NCBI GenBank assembly: GCA_947628225.1
Contig: CANQYY010000002.1
Coordinates: 124,001-188,000 of the forward strand
Length of the DNA: 64,000 bases
Source of the DNA: an uncultured Lachnospiraceae bacterium
GTDB taxonomy: Bacteria; Bacillota; Clostridia; Lachnospirales; Lachnospiraceae
Reading direction: 5' to 3'
The notes below the pieces were generated by a model. It did not search any database. It was not told the DNA's origin and saw only the letters and a list, made by a program, of their open reading frames with translations. This document shows, piece by piece, positions 24,999 to 34,141 of the stretch. The translations under genes and the position numbers were made by a program. Positions within the stretch are counted from its first letter, which is position 1. Every line of letters begins with the position of its first letter.

Positions 24999-26279
24999 AT
25001 GGGAGAAAGAAAAACAGGAGGTGGTTTTGTGGCAATTTTTTTGATTGCAATCGGACTTTTGTTTACCGGGCTGGATTTTTATATGACGCCGGGCATTTCA
25101 TATCCTGCCTATGTAAGGCCTCAGGGAGAATTTTTGGGGGCAAATATGCAGGAGGGAATCCAGCAAAACGTCAGAGATTATATCTTAGGGGATAGTATGC
25201 AGATTGATGTTTTGCCGGATATTATCGGCTGCCTTCTGATTTTTATCGGCGTGATTTTACTCGTAAAGCACAATAAAAAATATATAAGCTGTCTTGTTCT
25301 TGCTGTAATCAGCGGAGTTTTATCACTGGCGCTGCGCCTTATGCCCTTTTATTTCAATAGCGCGGCTCTGATCGTGGTCGCTCTGGCAATTTTTGTAATG
25401 GTACCGGTTTTTGAAATATGGATGGAATATAAGGTTATTTATATTACGGTAGCCATATCCGATGACATGGCAAACCGCGGGACAAACCGGAGGATGCAGT
25501 TTTGCTGGTGGATAACAGTATTTGCCAGAATCTTTATTGCCTGTCTGACTTTTTCCGGGCTTTTTGGCATCCGCCGCTGGTACGAGGCTGCTCTGGTTCT
25601 GTTTACCCTGTTGTATCTTTATCAGCTTTTGCAGACAAGAAAATATGTGGGGAGCTATAAAGTATATAAGGAGGGCTTTAACAGCGCCCTCGTTCCCGAT
25701 TATGTACAGGAGAAAATGAGGGGCGTTTCCTTCCGGGAAAACCGTGATATTTCGATGGAAGAGCTGCGTTACATCCGGGTTCTCCATTACGACTTCAGCA
25801 GACAGGTACAGGAAGGCGAGCTGATTGTCCACCGGGACATTGCGTGGCAGACTATGAGGGTATTTTACCGGCTTTATCGTCTGGAATATCCGATTGAGAA
25901 GATCCGGCTTGTGGATGAATATGAGGGAGATGATGAATTATCCATGGAGGATAATAATACCTCCGCCTTTAATTACCGCACAGTAAAGGGCAAAGAGGAA
26001 TTGTCCCGTCATGCCCTGGGGCTTGCTATCGATATTAATCCCAGAATAAATCCTTATGTGAGAGAAGACGGATTTTTCCCAAAAAATGCTTCGGAATATC
26101 TGGAGAGGGATGTGGCGAAGTGTATGGGAGAGCATAAGGATAAGATGATCCATAAAAAAGATGTTGCTTACCGGATTTTCCGGCATAACGGCTTTGAATG
26201 GGGCGGCGACTGGAGCCATGCAAAGGATTACCAGCACTTTGTGGCGAAAAGAAGAAAAGTCCCCGGAGAAAGACGATAA
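24999..26279 (+). CDS. Membrane protein fused to M15 (VanY-type) D-Ala-D-Ala carboxypeptidase domain
   Basis: A 426-residue fusion. Residues 1-210 are hydrophobic with about six helices (about 10-28, 68-88, 95-140 and 165-205). Residues about 225-420 are an M15 peptidase domain: SRHALGLAIDINPRINPY carries the zinc His and Asp, and FEWGGDWSHAKDYQHF supplies the catalytic Asp and last zinc His. Family members trim the D-Ala of peptidoglycan stems outside the cell. The standard enzyme has a single signal anchor, so the multi-helix front is unusual; for the catalytic part to be outside, the helix count must place the C-terminus out. Start ATG follows AAAGG. Confidence 0.78.
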   Translation: MGERKTGGGFVAIFLIAIGLLFTGLDFYMTPGISYPAYVRPQGEFLGANMQEGIQQNVRDYILGDSMQIDVLPDIIGCLLIFIGVILLVKHNKKYISCLVLAVISGVLSLALRLMPFYFNSAALIVVALAIFVMVPVFEIWMEYKVIYITVAISDDMANRGTNRRMQFCWWITVFARIFIACLTFSGLFGIRRWYEAALVLFTLLYLYQLLQTRKYVGSYKVYKEGFNSALVPDYVQEKMRGVSFRENRDISMEELRYIRVLHYDFSRQVQEGELIVHRDIAWQTMRVFYRLYRLEYPIEKIRLVDEYEGDDELSMEDNNTSAFNYRTVKGKEELSRHALGLAIDINPRINPYVREDGFFPKNASEYLERDVAKCMGEHKDKMIHKKDVAYRIFRHNGFEWGGDWSHAKDYQHFVAKRRKVPGERR

Positions 26280-26326
26280 TCCATACTGCTGTATGACATG
26301 AGGAATGAATAAAGAGTATATAAAAA

Positions 26327-26372
26327 AAGACAGGGAAGGAAGCGGTATATTCGCTTTTCTTCCCTGTCTTTT
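26327..26372. terminator. Bidirectional terminator between convergent genes
   Basis: AAAGACAGGGAAG and CTTCCCTGTCTTT form a long perfect stem flanked by A on the left and T on the right, so it can stop the M15 gene from the left and the carbamate kinase-like gene from the right. Confidence 0.85.
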
Positions 26373-26444
26373 TATCGTGAGTAAAAGCCCGCCTTATACG
26401 GTGGCGCGCGCTTTTTTCTCTGTTTTCAAAAGGTAAAAGATAAT

Positions 26445-27368
26445 TTAAGATTTAATAATTGTTCCCATCTGTTCCCGGATGCCCTCATAGGCATTTTCCA
26501 GTTTTGTAATAATAGCGGTTCTTCCCTCTCCCGAAGAAACAAAGGAAACGCCGGCGTCCATCTTAGGCAATGTGGTAAGCGGGTCAAAATGTCCCTCGTC
26601 AATCAGGGCGAGCGCCTCCTCTACCCGGAGGTTTCCCAGAGCCTTTTTGCCATTCTCGGTGGTAATCTGTTCCTTTGAGGTCAGGATAAGAAGGTGGGAG
26701 GCGTCAATCATATCAGCCAGCTTGGCTGCGGTGTAATCTTTTTCGATGACGGCGCTGGCGCCCTTCAGGGCGGTTCCCTGCTCCATAACCGGGATTCCAC
26801 CGCCTCCGGCGGCAATTACCAGTTGTCCGGCGTCTAACAGAGCTGTAATGGCATCAATTTCATAAATATCGATGGGGCGAGGCGATGCGATGATACGACG
26901 GTAGCCATCCTTTTCGGCAACGACGTAATTTCCTTTTTCTTCTTCGGCTTCCGCCTCTTCCTTGGACATAATGCGTCCAATGATTTTAGTCGGGTGGTTG
27001 AATGCCTTGTCAAACGGGTCGACGCGAACCTGTGTGATGATTGTGGAAACCGGTTTAAAAATACCGCGGTTTAAGAGTTCTTCCCGAATCGCATTTTGCA
27101 AATCGTAGCCGATATAGCCCTGGCTCATGGCGCCGCACAGCGACATGGGGGCGACGGTGTAACGGCTGTCCAGACGGGCAAATTCGGTCATGGCTGTCTG
27201 GATCATGCCTACCTGGGGACCGTTGCTGTGGGTGATGACAATCTGATATTTCTGTTCTACTAAATCCGCAATGGCATCCGCTGCTTTTTTCACTCTTTTT
27301 TGCTGCTCCGGAAAAGTTTCCGCAAAGGCGTTTCTTCCCAGCGCAACGACAATTCGTTTCTCCTTCAT
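26445..27368 (-). CDS. arcC: Carbamate kinase-like protein with an altered GGNA motif
   Basis: A 307-residue protein of the carbamate/amino-acid kinase fold, which makes ATP and carbamate from carbamoyl phosphate in arginine, citrulline or purine breakdown. Conserved blocks are HSNGPQVG (about 47), LCGAMSQGYIGY (about 78), AAGGGGIPV (about 187) and the C-terminal GEGRTAIIT. The N-terminal phosphate loop normally reads ALGGNAL but here is ALGRNAF (residues 9-15), so the second Gly is Arg. That position contacts the phosphoryl group in known structures, so activity may be changed. It stands alone on the minus strand with no arcA or arcB near it. The gene symbol is by family resemblance. Confidence 0.75.
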   Translation of the reverse strand: MKEKRIVVALGRNAFAETFPEQQKRVKKAADAIADLVEQKYQIVITHSNGPQVGMIQTAMTEFARLDSRYTVAPMSLCGAMSQGYIGYDLQNAIREELLNRGIFKPVSTIITQVRVDPFDKAFNHPTKIIGRIMSKEEAEAEEEKGNYVVAEKDGYRRIIASPRPIDIYEIDAITALLDAGQLVIAAGGGGIPVMEQGTALKGASAVIEKDYTAAKLADMIDASHLLILTSKEQITTENGKKALGNLRVEEALALIDEGHFDPLTTLPKMDAGVSFVSSGEGRTAIITKLENAYEGIREQMGTIIKS

Positions 27369-27498
27369 GGCGTATCCTCCATCGTCAAAAAAATTCGGTC
27401 AATATTTTTCTTATTATAGCAAATTTGCGGATAAGATTCAACTACGGGTTTGCGGAAAACCTAATATGGGCGGGGACATTAGTTTTTTGCCGGCATTG

Positions 27499-27527
27499 TT
27501 GACGAACGAAGAGAAATAAAGTATAAT
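27499..27527 (+). promoter_or_regulatory. Sigma-A promoter for the beta-CASP gene
   Basis: TTGACG (27499-27504), 17-base spacer, TATAAT (27522-27527), 45 bases before the ATG at 27572. The rest of the divergent gap (27369-27498) holds nothing else that I can recognise. Confidence 0.8.
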
Positions 27528-27571
27528 ATAAGGGCGAATGCAGACGAATATGTGGGGAAGAAGGGGATAGG

Positions 27572-29170
27572 ATGAAGCTGGTATTTGTAGGGGCGGACCA
27601 TGAAGTGACAGGGAGCTGCCATTATCTGGAAGCAGGCGGAAAAAAGTTCTGTGTTGATATCGGAATGGAACAGGGGAAAAATCTTTTTGAAAACCAGGAA
27701 ATTCCGGTAAATCCGTCGGAGATTGATTTTATCCTCCTGACCCATGCCCACATTGACCACACGGGACTTTTACCGATGCTGTATGCCAGGGGGTTCCGGG
27801 GACAGGTGTACGCCACAAAGGCGACCGTGGATCTGAGCCGCATTATGCTTCGCGACAGCGCTCATATCCAGCAGTTTGAGGCAGAGTGGAGAAACCGGAA
27901 GGCGCAGAGGGCCGGCGGGGAGATTTATGAACCGCTCTACACAATGGAAGATGCCCTGGGGGCGATTCGTCTTCTGGTGCCGTGTGATTACGGCAGCCTT
28001 GTCCATATATGCGACGGGGTTACCGTGCGGTTTACGGATGTAGGACATTTACTTGGCTCGGCTTCAATCGAAATATTTGCTAAGGAAAACGGGCAGGAGC
28101 GCACGATTGTATTTTCCGGGGATATTGGAAATATAAATAAACCGATTTTGAAGAATCCAACCTATACAAAGGCGGCTGATTATGTGGTGATGGAATCCAC
28201 ATACGGCGACCGGCTCCACGGGGAAACGCCGGATTATATTGGAGAACTGGCGGAAATCATAGAAGATACCTTCCAAAGAGGCGGCAATGTTGTCATCCCG
28301 TCCTTTGCGGTGGGGCGGACGCAGGAGCTGCTTTATTTTCTCCGGCAGATCAAGGAAGAAGGCAGGATCCGCACAAAGCCGGATTTTGAAGTATATGTAG
28401 ACAGCCCGCTTGCCGTGGAGGCTACGCAGATTTTTGCAAAAAATGTCCAACAGTGTTTTGATGACGAGGCAAGAGCGCTTGTGGATAAGGGAATCAATCC
28501 GATTAGTTTTCCGGGGCTGAAGCTGTCGATTACCAGTGATGAGAGCAAGGCGATAAATTTTGACATGGAGCCGAAGGTTATTATTTCCGCCTCCGGCATG
28601 TGTGAGGCGGGACGGATCCGCCATCATCTGAAGCATAATTTATGGCGGAGCGAAAGTACGATTGTGTTTGTGGGATACCAGACGGCAGGAACGCTGGGAC
28701 GGACTCTTTTAGAGGGGGCGGAACAGGTAAAGCTGTTTGGAGAGCCGGTAGAGGTAAGGGCGAAGATTACCAAAATAGCCGGTATCAGCGGGCATGCGGA
28801 TAAAAACGGGCTGATTAAGTGGGTCAGCAGTTTTACCGAAAGACCGCCAAAGCATGTCTTTGTCGTACATGGAGAAGACGCCGTGTGTACGGAGTTTGCC
28901 AGAACTTTAGGGGAACATGGATTTATTGCGTCAGCGCCATACAGCGGTACGATTTTTGACCTGCTGTCCGGTGAGTTTGTCAGGGAGGCGCTTCCGGTGG
29001 CAGTCAAGAAAAAGGCGGCGAAGAAACGCTCCGGCGATATGTTTACCCGCCTGATGACGGCAGGACAGCGTCTGATAGCAGTAATACGAAAGAATGAAGG
29101 ATTGAGTAACAAGGATACAGCCAAATTTACGGACCAGATTCATGCTCTGTGTGATAAATGGGACCGATAA
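27572..29170 (+). CDS. Metallo-beta-lactamase/beta-CASP RNA-processing-type hydrolase
   Basis: A 532-residue protein of the MBL-fold beta-CASP family (YSH1/CPSF-like), whose members are RNA nucleases. Motif 2 is THAHIDHTG (about 57), motif 3 sits near GDIGN and ESTYGDR, the beta-CASP insertion is residues about 210-400 with SASGMCEAGRIRHHL (about 338), and motif 4/C is GISGHADKNGL. A final 80-residue Lys-rich tail follows. It is a typical bacterial member distinct from RNase J. It has its own promoter and is followed 21 bases later by the EAL gene, from which it may be separated by translation signals only. Confidence 0.85.
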   Translation: MKLVFVGADHEVTGSCHYLEAGGKKFCVDIGMEQGKNLFENQEIPVNPSEIDFILLTHAHIDHTGLLPMLYARGFRGQVYATKATVDLSRIMLRDSAHIQQFEAEWRNRKAQRAGGEIYEPLYTMEDALGAIRLLVPCDYGSLVHICDGVTVRFTDVGHLLGSASIEIFAKENGQERTIVFSGDIGNINKPILKNPTYTKAADYVVMESTYGDRLHGETPDYIGELAEIIEDTFQRGGNVVIPSFAVGRTQELLYFLRQIKEEGRIRTKPDFEVYVDSPLAVEATQIFAKNVQQCFDDEARALVDKGINPISFPGLKLSITSDESKAINFDMEPKVIISASGMCEAGRIRHHLKHNLWRSESTIVFVGYQTAGTLGRTLLEGAEQVKLFGEPVEVRAKITKIAGISGHADKNGLIKWVSSFTERPPKHVFVVHGEDAVCTEFARTLGEHGFIASAPYSGTIFDLLSGEFVREALPVAVKKKAAKKRSGDMFTRLMTAGQRLIAVIRKNEGLSNKDTAKFTDQIHALCDKWDR

Positions 29171-29191
29171 TCCGACGAGGAGGTGAAGGGG

Positions 29192-30976
29192 TTGCCAGTT
29201 TATTCGGAACAACAGGTATTAGATAATGATTTAATGGAGGAATGGGCAAAACAGATTGCTCTGAATCATTTTTATGCTTTCTATGTCCGCCGCGACATCG
29301 AGGATGTTCTGCGTTATGTAAAGGAGGATGTCCATTGGATGGGCCACAAGGAGTATCTGGTTGCCCATAATAAGAGTGAGTATGAAAACCTTCTCAAAAA
29401 AGAAATCAAAGAGGTACCCCTTGACTGTGTATTGAAAGTGATACAATCAGAGGCTGCCACCATCAACCCGGGCTGTTATAATATCAATGGCGAGCTGGAG
29501 CTGAGGATTCCTTACCAGACCAGCGTTTTATACAGGGAACTCAGATTTTCCATGATTATATTAAATGAGGATAATAATTATTCGATCGCTTCCCTGCACA
29601 CTTCCATGACGGGGGACGGCTCATTAAGCTATGGCGCGGCAAATGAGGATAGGAAACCGATCCAACATATAGCAACGGATATGAAAAACCAGGATCGGTA
29701 TGATGTCCTGACGGGACTGTATACTCTGGATTATTTTAAAAAAGAGGTAGTGCAGTTACTGGAGCAGTCCAAAAAAGCGGACAAGTATGCCATTATCTGC
29801 ACAGATATCAGCCAATTTGAGGCAATCAATAATTTATACGGATTACGGCGCGCCGACCAGGTTCTTATCGAATTGGCGCTCCTTCTTACGACCTGCGGTA
29901 AAATGATGAAATTATGCTGCCGGAGTGTGGCGGATCATTTTCTTGCCCTTGCTGTGTATGAGGACGAAAAGACACTGAAAAATCTGCTTCATAAATTGTG
30001 CAAGGAATTTGATAATAAGGTATGTAAAGAATATCCGGACGCGGATCCCACACTGGGAATCGGTATTTATCTGGTGGAAGATAAGGAAATTGACATAGAA
30101 AAAATGGTGGAGCGCGCCAACATAGCCAGAAAGAGCCTGCGTCCCCATGAGGGCAGCGATCTGGTCTTTTACGATGACAGAATTTATGCCCGGATGGAAA
30201 AGATAAAGAAGATTGAACGGGTAATGCAGGATGCGCTGGAGGAAAAAGAGTTTAAAACTTATTTACAGCCTAAATACAATCTGGATACCGGAGAGATTGT
30301 AGGGGCGGAAGCGCTGACCCGCTGGATCCGCCGGGATGGGACGATGGTATATCCGGATGAATTCATACCGATTTTTGAAAAAAACGGTTTTATTGTGCAG
30401 TTGGATTTTTATATGCTCTGCTCGGTCTGTGAGATGCTTCAAAAGAGATTAAAGGCGGGGAAAAAATGTGTGCCGATTTCGATCAACCAATCCAGAGTCC
30501 TGCTGGGGGAAAACGATTATGTGTCGAGAATTGCGGCCGTGCTGGCAAAATACAATACGCCTCCTAAATACATAGAGTTGGAATTGACTGAGAGGATTTT
30601 CAAGGATAACCTGTCGGATATTGCCCGGATGATGGCCAAATTAAAGGAGCTGGGCATCCACTGGTCCATTGATGATTTTGGTACCGGATATTCTTCCCTG
30701 AATCTCTTAAAAGAGCTGCCGGTGGATATTATTAAGATTGACAAATCATTTCTGGATGAAACGGAAACTTCGGACGTCAGCAAGATTATTATTCAAAAGA
30801 CAGTGGAGATGACCAGAGAATTGGATAAAAGAGTGGTCTGCGAGGGTGTGGAAACGGAGTCCCAGGCAGACTACCTGCGGGATATCCACTGCGATATGGC
30901 GCAGGGGTATTTGTATGCCCGGCCTATGCCAATGGAGGAATTTGAAGAGATACTGGATAAGGAGAAAGTGAAATGA
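29192..30976 (+). CDS. Cyclic di-GMP phosphodiesterase-type protein (NTF2-like domain, degenerate GGDEF, EAL)
   Basis: A 594-residue cytoplasmic signalling protein. TTG at 29192, six bases after a perfect AGGAGGTG, is a better start than GTG at 29183, which lies in that ribosome site. Residues about 10-150 look like an NTF2/SnoaL-type sensory domain. The GGDEF domain (about 165-320) has a broken active site: the GGDEF position reads VADHF, so it is not a cyclase but may bind GTP or regulate. The EAL domain (about 340-590) keeps GAEALTRW (about 370), ELTER, DDFGTGYSSL and KIDKSF, so it should degrade c-di-GMP. It overlaps a secreted protein gene by four bases. Confidence 0.88.
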   Translation: MPVYSEQQVLDNDLMEEWAKQIALNHFYAFYVRRDIEDVLRYVKEDVHWMGHKEYLVAHNKSEYENLLKKEIKEVPLDCVLKVIQSEAATINPGCYNINGELELRIPYQTSVLYRELRFSMIILNEDNNYSIASLHTSMTGDGSLSYGAANEDRKPIQHIATDMKNQDRYDVLTGLYTLDYFKKEVVQLLEQSKKADKYAIICTDISQFEAINNLYGLRRADQVLIELALLLTTCGKMMKLCCRSVADHFLALAVYEDEKTLKNLLHKLCKEFDNKVCKEYPDADPTLGIGIYLVEDKEIDIEKMVERANIARKSLRPHEGSDLVFYDDRIYARMEKIKKIERVMQDALEEKEFKTYLQPKYNLDTGEIVGAEALTRWIRRDGTMVYPDEFIPIFEKNGFIVQLDFYMLCSVCEMLQKRLKAGKKCVPISINQSRVLLGENDYVSRIAAVLAKYNTPPKYIELELTERIFKDNLSDIARMMAKLKELGIHWSIDDFGTGYSSLNLLKELPVDIIKIDKSFLDETETSDVSKIIIQKTVEMTRELDKRVVCEGVETESQADYLRDIHCDMAQGYLYARPMPMEEFEEILDKEKVK

Positions 30977-32520
30977 AAAAAGTGCTGAAACCGGTATTGC
31001 TTACTCTTATTTTACTGACGGCGTTGACAGGTGTGGCAGTTTTTTTTCTGTTTAACCGGGGAGGAGTTGCCGACGAATTTGCAAAACGGATAAAGACAGA
31101 GCAAAGCGACCAGAACGCCGATCGGGCTTACCGTTATGATACGGATAAGCATGCGACGGCGCTTGTGAAGGCGGGAGAGGGAAAAAATGTCCTGAATTTT
31201 GCCAGTCAGGCCCCTTATCAGGTATCCGTGTCCAAAGCGGCAAGGGAGCGTCTGGACCGAGTGATAAAAAGGACGGATGCGACGCTGGAAAATCCGATTA
31301 TTGCGGCAAATCCCTTTGGGACGTGTGATACGGCATTTTATTTTTATTTTGAAACTGCCTATCGGGGGATGATACGTTACACGGTTACGGTAGCGAGCGA
31401 GCAAATACCGGATCACGTTCGATATATCAATAATGGTCAGGAAAATAACTTATCAATGGTACATGAATTTACGGTAAATGGGCTGGTGCCGGGGATGAGA
31501 AATTATATCCTGATTGAAGTTTTAGACAGCGCCGGGGCCATGCGGGAAAGCCATACCTACAAGTATGATGCGCCGAAATCCGCTGTTCCCGTGAAAATCG
31601 GCTTCCAGAAGGGAAGGAGCGGGGAACTTTTAGAAAATGGGTTATTTTTTGTATTTCCTCAGAAGGACAAAAAAATATATGCCTACGACAATGCCGGCAT
31701 TTTGCGAAATACAATAACAACGGAATCCGGACACGGAAAGCGGATTTACCAGTCCGGCGCCAGCATTTTATATCAGGTGTCGGATACAAAGGTCGCAAGA
31801 GTGTCCGCGCTGGGACAGGTGACAGGGACCGTTGGGATAAACGGATACGGAAAAATCCGGGATTTCAGCTATGACGGCTATGATAATATATATGCTCTGG
31901 TTACGAAAAAAAAGAGGGATTATCTGGTAGCCGCCTCTTTCCAGACAGGAAAGCAGACCGTTGTATATTCTTTTCCGAAAAATGTCAGCGCCGGTTCTTT
32001 GACTGCGCCGAAGGCGGGGAGTCTTTATGTTTCCTGTCAAAAGCCGTCCGGGCTTGTAAAGCTGTCGGCGATTACGGGGAAAAGCCCCGGGGTTTCCTTT
32101 GTGCTGGGACAGAAAAAAGCGTGGGGAAAGACCCCGCTGAAAAAGAAAGTAAAAGAAGATAAGGCAGCTTCCCGGTATGATATGGCTCAGACGACGCTTT
32201 TTTTACAGGAGGACAGCTCGAACGGGACAATAGATAAGATCGCGGCTTATGTAAAAGAACAGGGGAAGGGCGCCGGCGTGCTGTTTTCTGTTGACGGCAA
32301 GAAAAAGGAAACGCAGGCAGAAGAAAACCTGCCAATTCATTATCCCGGCTTCTGCCTGGCAAAAGACTATGGAAATCATATGATACTATCGGTTTTAGGC
32401 GCCGGGACTTATGCGGAATATGACAAACAGGGAGAGGTGACAAGACAGTTTTCCTTTGGCGCTCCCCTGTCGGCAGTGACGAAACTGGTGTTAAATGATA
32501 TGTGCTTTTATGGCGGCTAG
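30973..32520 (+). CDS. Secreted protein with arylsulfotransferase N-terminal-like Ig domain
   Basis: A 515-residue exported protein with an N-terminal membrane helix (about 8-28). Residues about 75-200 resemble the Ig-like N-terminal domain of aryl-sulfate sulfotransferases (NPFGTCDTAFYFYFET, then IPDHVRYI and VNGLVPGMRNYILIEVLD). The remaining region has beta-propeller-like repeats (for example KKIYAYDNAGILRNTI, YDNIYALVTKK) but I do not see the catalytic His pair of the sulfotransferase, so activity is doubtful. The start ATG overlaps the EAL gene stop (ATGA), implying coupled expression with a c-di-GMP enzyme; a surface or adhesion role is possible. Confidence 0.62.
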   Translation: MKKVLKPVLLTLILLTALTGVAVFFLFNRGGVADEFAKRIKTEQSDQNADRAYRYDTDKHATALVKAGEGKNVLNFASQAPYQVSVSKAARERLDRVIKRTDATLENPIIAANPFGTCDTAFYFYFETAYRGMIRYTVTVASEQIPDHVRYINNGQENNLSMVHEFTVNGLVPGMRNYILIEVLDSAGAMRESHTYKYDAPKSAVPVKIGFQKGRSGELLENGLFFVFPQKDKKIYAYDNAGILRNTITTESGHGKRIYQSGASILYQVSDTKVARVSALGQVTGTVGINGYGKIRDFSYDGYDNIYALVTKKKRDYLVAASFQTGKQTVVYSFPKNVSAGSLTAPKAGSLYVSCQKPSGLVKLSAITGKSPGVSFVLGQKKAWGKTPLKKKVKEDKAASRYDMAQTTLFLQEDSSNGTIDKIAAYVKEQGKGAGVLFSVDGKKKETQAEENLPIHYPGFCLAKDYGNHMILSVLGAGTYAEYDKQGEVTRQFSFGAPLSAVTKLVLNDMCFYGG

Positions 32521-32561
32521 GGAAAAATTCGGAAAAAAGTTTTGAAATTGGCAAAAAATAG

Positions 32562-32591
32562 TTGAGATTATATGCTTTTCAGTTGTATAAT
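32562..32591 (+). promoter_or_regulatory. Sigma-A promoter for the aldolase gene
   Basis: TTGAGA (32562-32567), 18-base spacer, TATAAT (32586-32591), 43 bases before the ATG at 32635, which follows AGGAGGG. Confidence 0.75.
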
Positions 32592-32634
32592 AAAGCATAT
32601 GAAATAAATTACTTATTTAGGAGGGTAAAAAGGA

Positions 32635-33288
32635 ATGAGATTTTTTATTGACACAGCCAATGTAGAGGATATCAAAAAGGCAAATGACATGGGGGTTATT
32701 TGTGGAGTTACGACAAATCCTTCATTGATTGCGAAAGAGGGAAGAGATTTTAATCAGGTTATTGCTGAGATTGCTTCTATTGTAGACGGTCCGATCAGCG
32801 GCGAGGTAAAAGCGACTACCGTAGATGCAGAGGGCATGATAAAAGAGGGAAGGGAGATTGCCAGAATCCATGAAAATATGGTAGTGAAAATCCCTATGAC
32901 GGCAGAAGGCCTTAAGGCAACAAAGACTTTGACAAGCGAAGGCATCAAAGTAAATGTGACTTTAATATTTACTGCTAATCAGGCATTGCTGGCCGCCAGA
33001 GCAGGCGCTACTTATGTATCTCCATTCTTAGGACGTCTGGATGATATTTCACAGGCAGGCATTGATTTGATCCGTGATATTGCTGAGATTTTTGCCGTAC
33101 ATGACTTAGATACCCAGATTATCGCCGCCAGCGTCCGCAATCCGATCCATGTTACCGACTGCGCTCTGGCAGGCGCCGATATTGCCACGGTACCCTACGG
33201 CGTTATTGAGCAGATGACAAAGCATCCGCTGACAGACAGCGGCATTGAAAAATTCCAGAAAGATTATATTGCCGTTTTCGGGGAATAA
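32635..33288 (+). CDS. fsa: Fructose-6-phosphate aldolase/transaldolase (TalC type)
   Basis: A 217-residue small-type transaldolase, which transfers dihydroxyacetone between sugar phosphates. The size matches FSA/TalC rather than the 320-residue class. It starts [17 protein letters not shown], has [17 protein letters not shown] (about 25), the Schiff-base Lys in [13 protein letters not shown] (about 85) and [11 protein letters not shown]. Transketolase halves follow by 16 and then overlapping bases, so this is a non-oxidative pentose phosphate operon. From sequence alone one cannot tell FSA from a true TalC transaldolase. Confidence 0.9.
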   Translation: MRFFIDTANVEDIKKANDMGVICGVTTNPSLIAKEGRDFNQVIAEIASIVDGPISGEVKATTVDAEGMIKEGREIARIHENMVVKIPMTAEGLKATKTLTSEGIKVNVTLIFTANQALLAARAGATYVSPFLGRLDDISQAGIDLIRDIAEIFAVHDLDTQIIAASVRNPIHVTDCALAGADIATVPYGVIEQMTKHPLTDSGIEKFQKDYIAVFGE

Positions 33289-33304
33289 AGAAGGGGAGGA
33301 AATT

Positions 33305-34141
33305 ATGAATAAGTTGGAACTTCAAAAAATGGCCGTCAATGTCCGCAAGGGCGCTGTGACTGCCGTGTATCATGCAAAATCCGGACATCCGGGCGGCTCC
33401 CTGTCCGCAGCAGATATCTATACTTATCTGTTCTTTGAGGAATTGAATATTGACCCGAAAAATCCGGACAAGCCGGATCGTGACCGTTTTGTTTTAAGTA
33501 AAGGCCATACGGCGCCGGGATATTATTCCGCTCTGGCAAACAGAGGCTTCTTCCCGGTTGAGGATTTGGTAACGCTGCGTAAGGTCGGTTCTTATCTTCA
33601 GGGACATCCGGATAAGAAACACATCCCGGGAGTGGATATGTCCAGCGGTTCTCTGGGACAGGGCATTTCCGCAGCGGTAGGTATGGCGTTATCCGCCAAG
33701 CTGAGCAATGACAGCTACCGCGTGTACACCCTGTTAGGAGATGGAGAGATTCAGGAAGGGCAGGTCTGGGAGGCTGCTATGTTTGCCGGACACAGAAAGC
33801 TGGATAATTTCGTTGCTATTGTCGACAACAACGGATTGCAGATTGACGGCTCCGTGGAGGACGTATGCTCCCCGTATCCGATCGATGAAAAATTCAAAGC
33901 CTTTGGCTTCCATGTTATTTCTGTGGACGGACATGATTTTGATGCGCTGAAAGCCGCCTTTGATGAGGCGAAAGCTACCAAAGGCAAGCCCACTGCCATT
34001 ATTGCAAAGACGGTAAAAGGAAAGGGAGTTTCCTTTATGGAAAATCAGGTTGGCTGGCATGGCACTGCCCCGAATGATGAGCAGTATGCACAGGCAATGG
34101 AAGAATTAGAGAAAGCAGGTGAGTCTTTATGTCAGAAGTAA
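33305..34141 (+). CDS. Transketolase, N-terminal (thiamine-binding) subunit
   Basis: A 278-residue protein equal to the first half of transketolase, with the thiamine pyrophosphate site in HPGGSLSAADIYTYL (about 30), GHTAPGYYSAL, GSLGQGISAAVGMA and GDGEIQEGQVWEAA (about 145), and DNNGLQIDG for the magnesium. The ATG at 33305 follows AGGGGAGGAAATT; the longer frame from 33245 runs into the aldolase gene. It overlaps the C-terminal subunit gene by 13 bases. The split arrangement is common in Clostridia and Lachnospiraceae. Together they interconvert C5, C3, C6 and C7 sugars. Confidence 0.93.
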   Translation: MNKLELQKMAVNVRKGAVTAVYHAKSGHPGGSLSAADIYTYLFFEELNIDPKNPDKPDRDRFVLSKGHTAPGYYSALANRGFFPVEDLVTLRKVGSYLQGHPDKKHIPGVDMSSGSLGQGISAAVGMALSAKLSNDSYRVYTLLGDGEIQEGQVWEAAMFAGHRKLDNFVAIVDNNGLQIDGSVEDVCSPYPIDEKFKAFGFHVISVDGHDFDALKAAFDEAKATKGKPTAIIAKTVKGKGVSFMENQVGWHGTAPNDEQYAQAMEELEKAGESLCQK

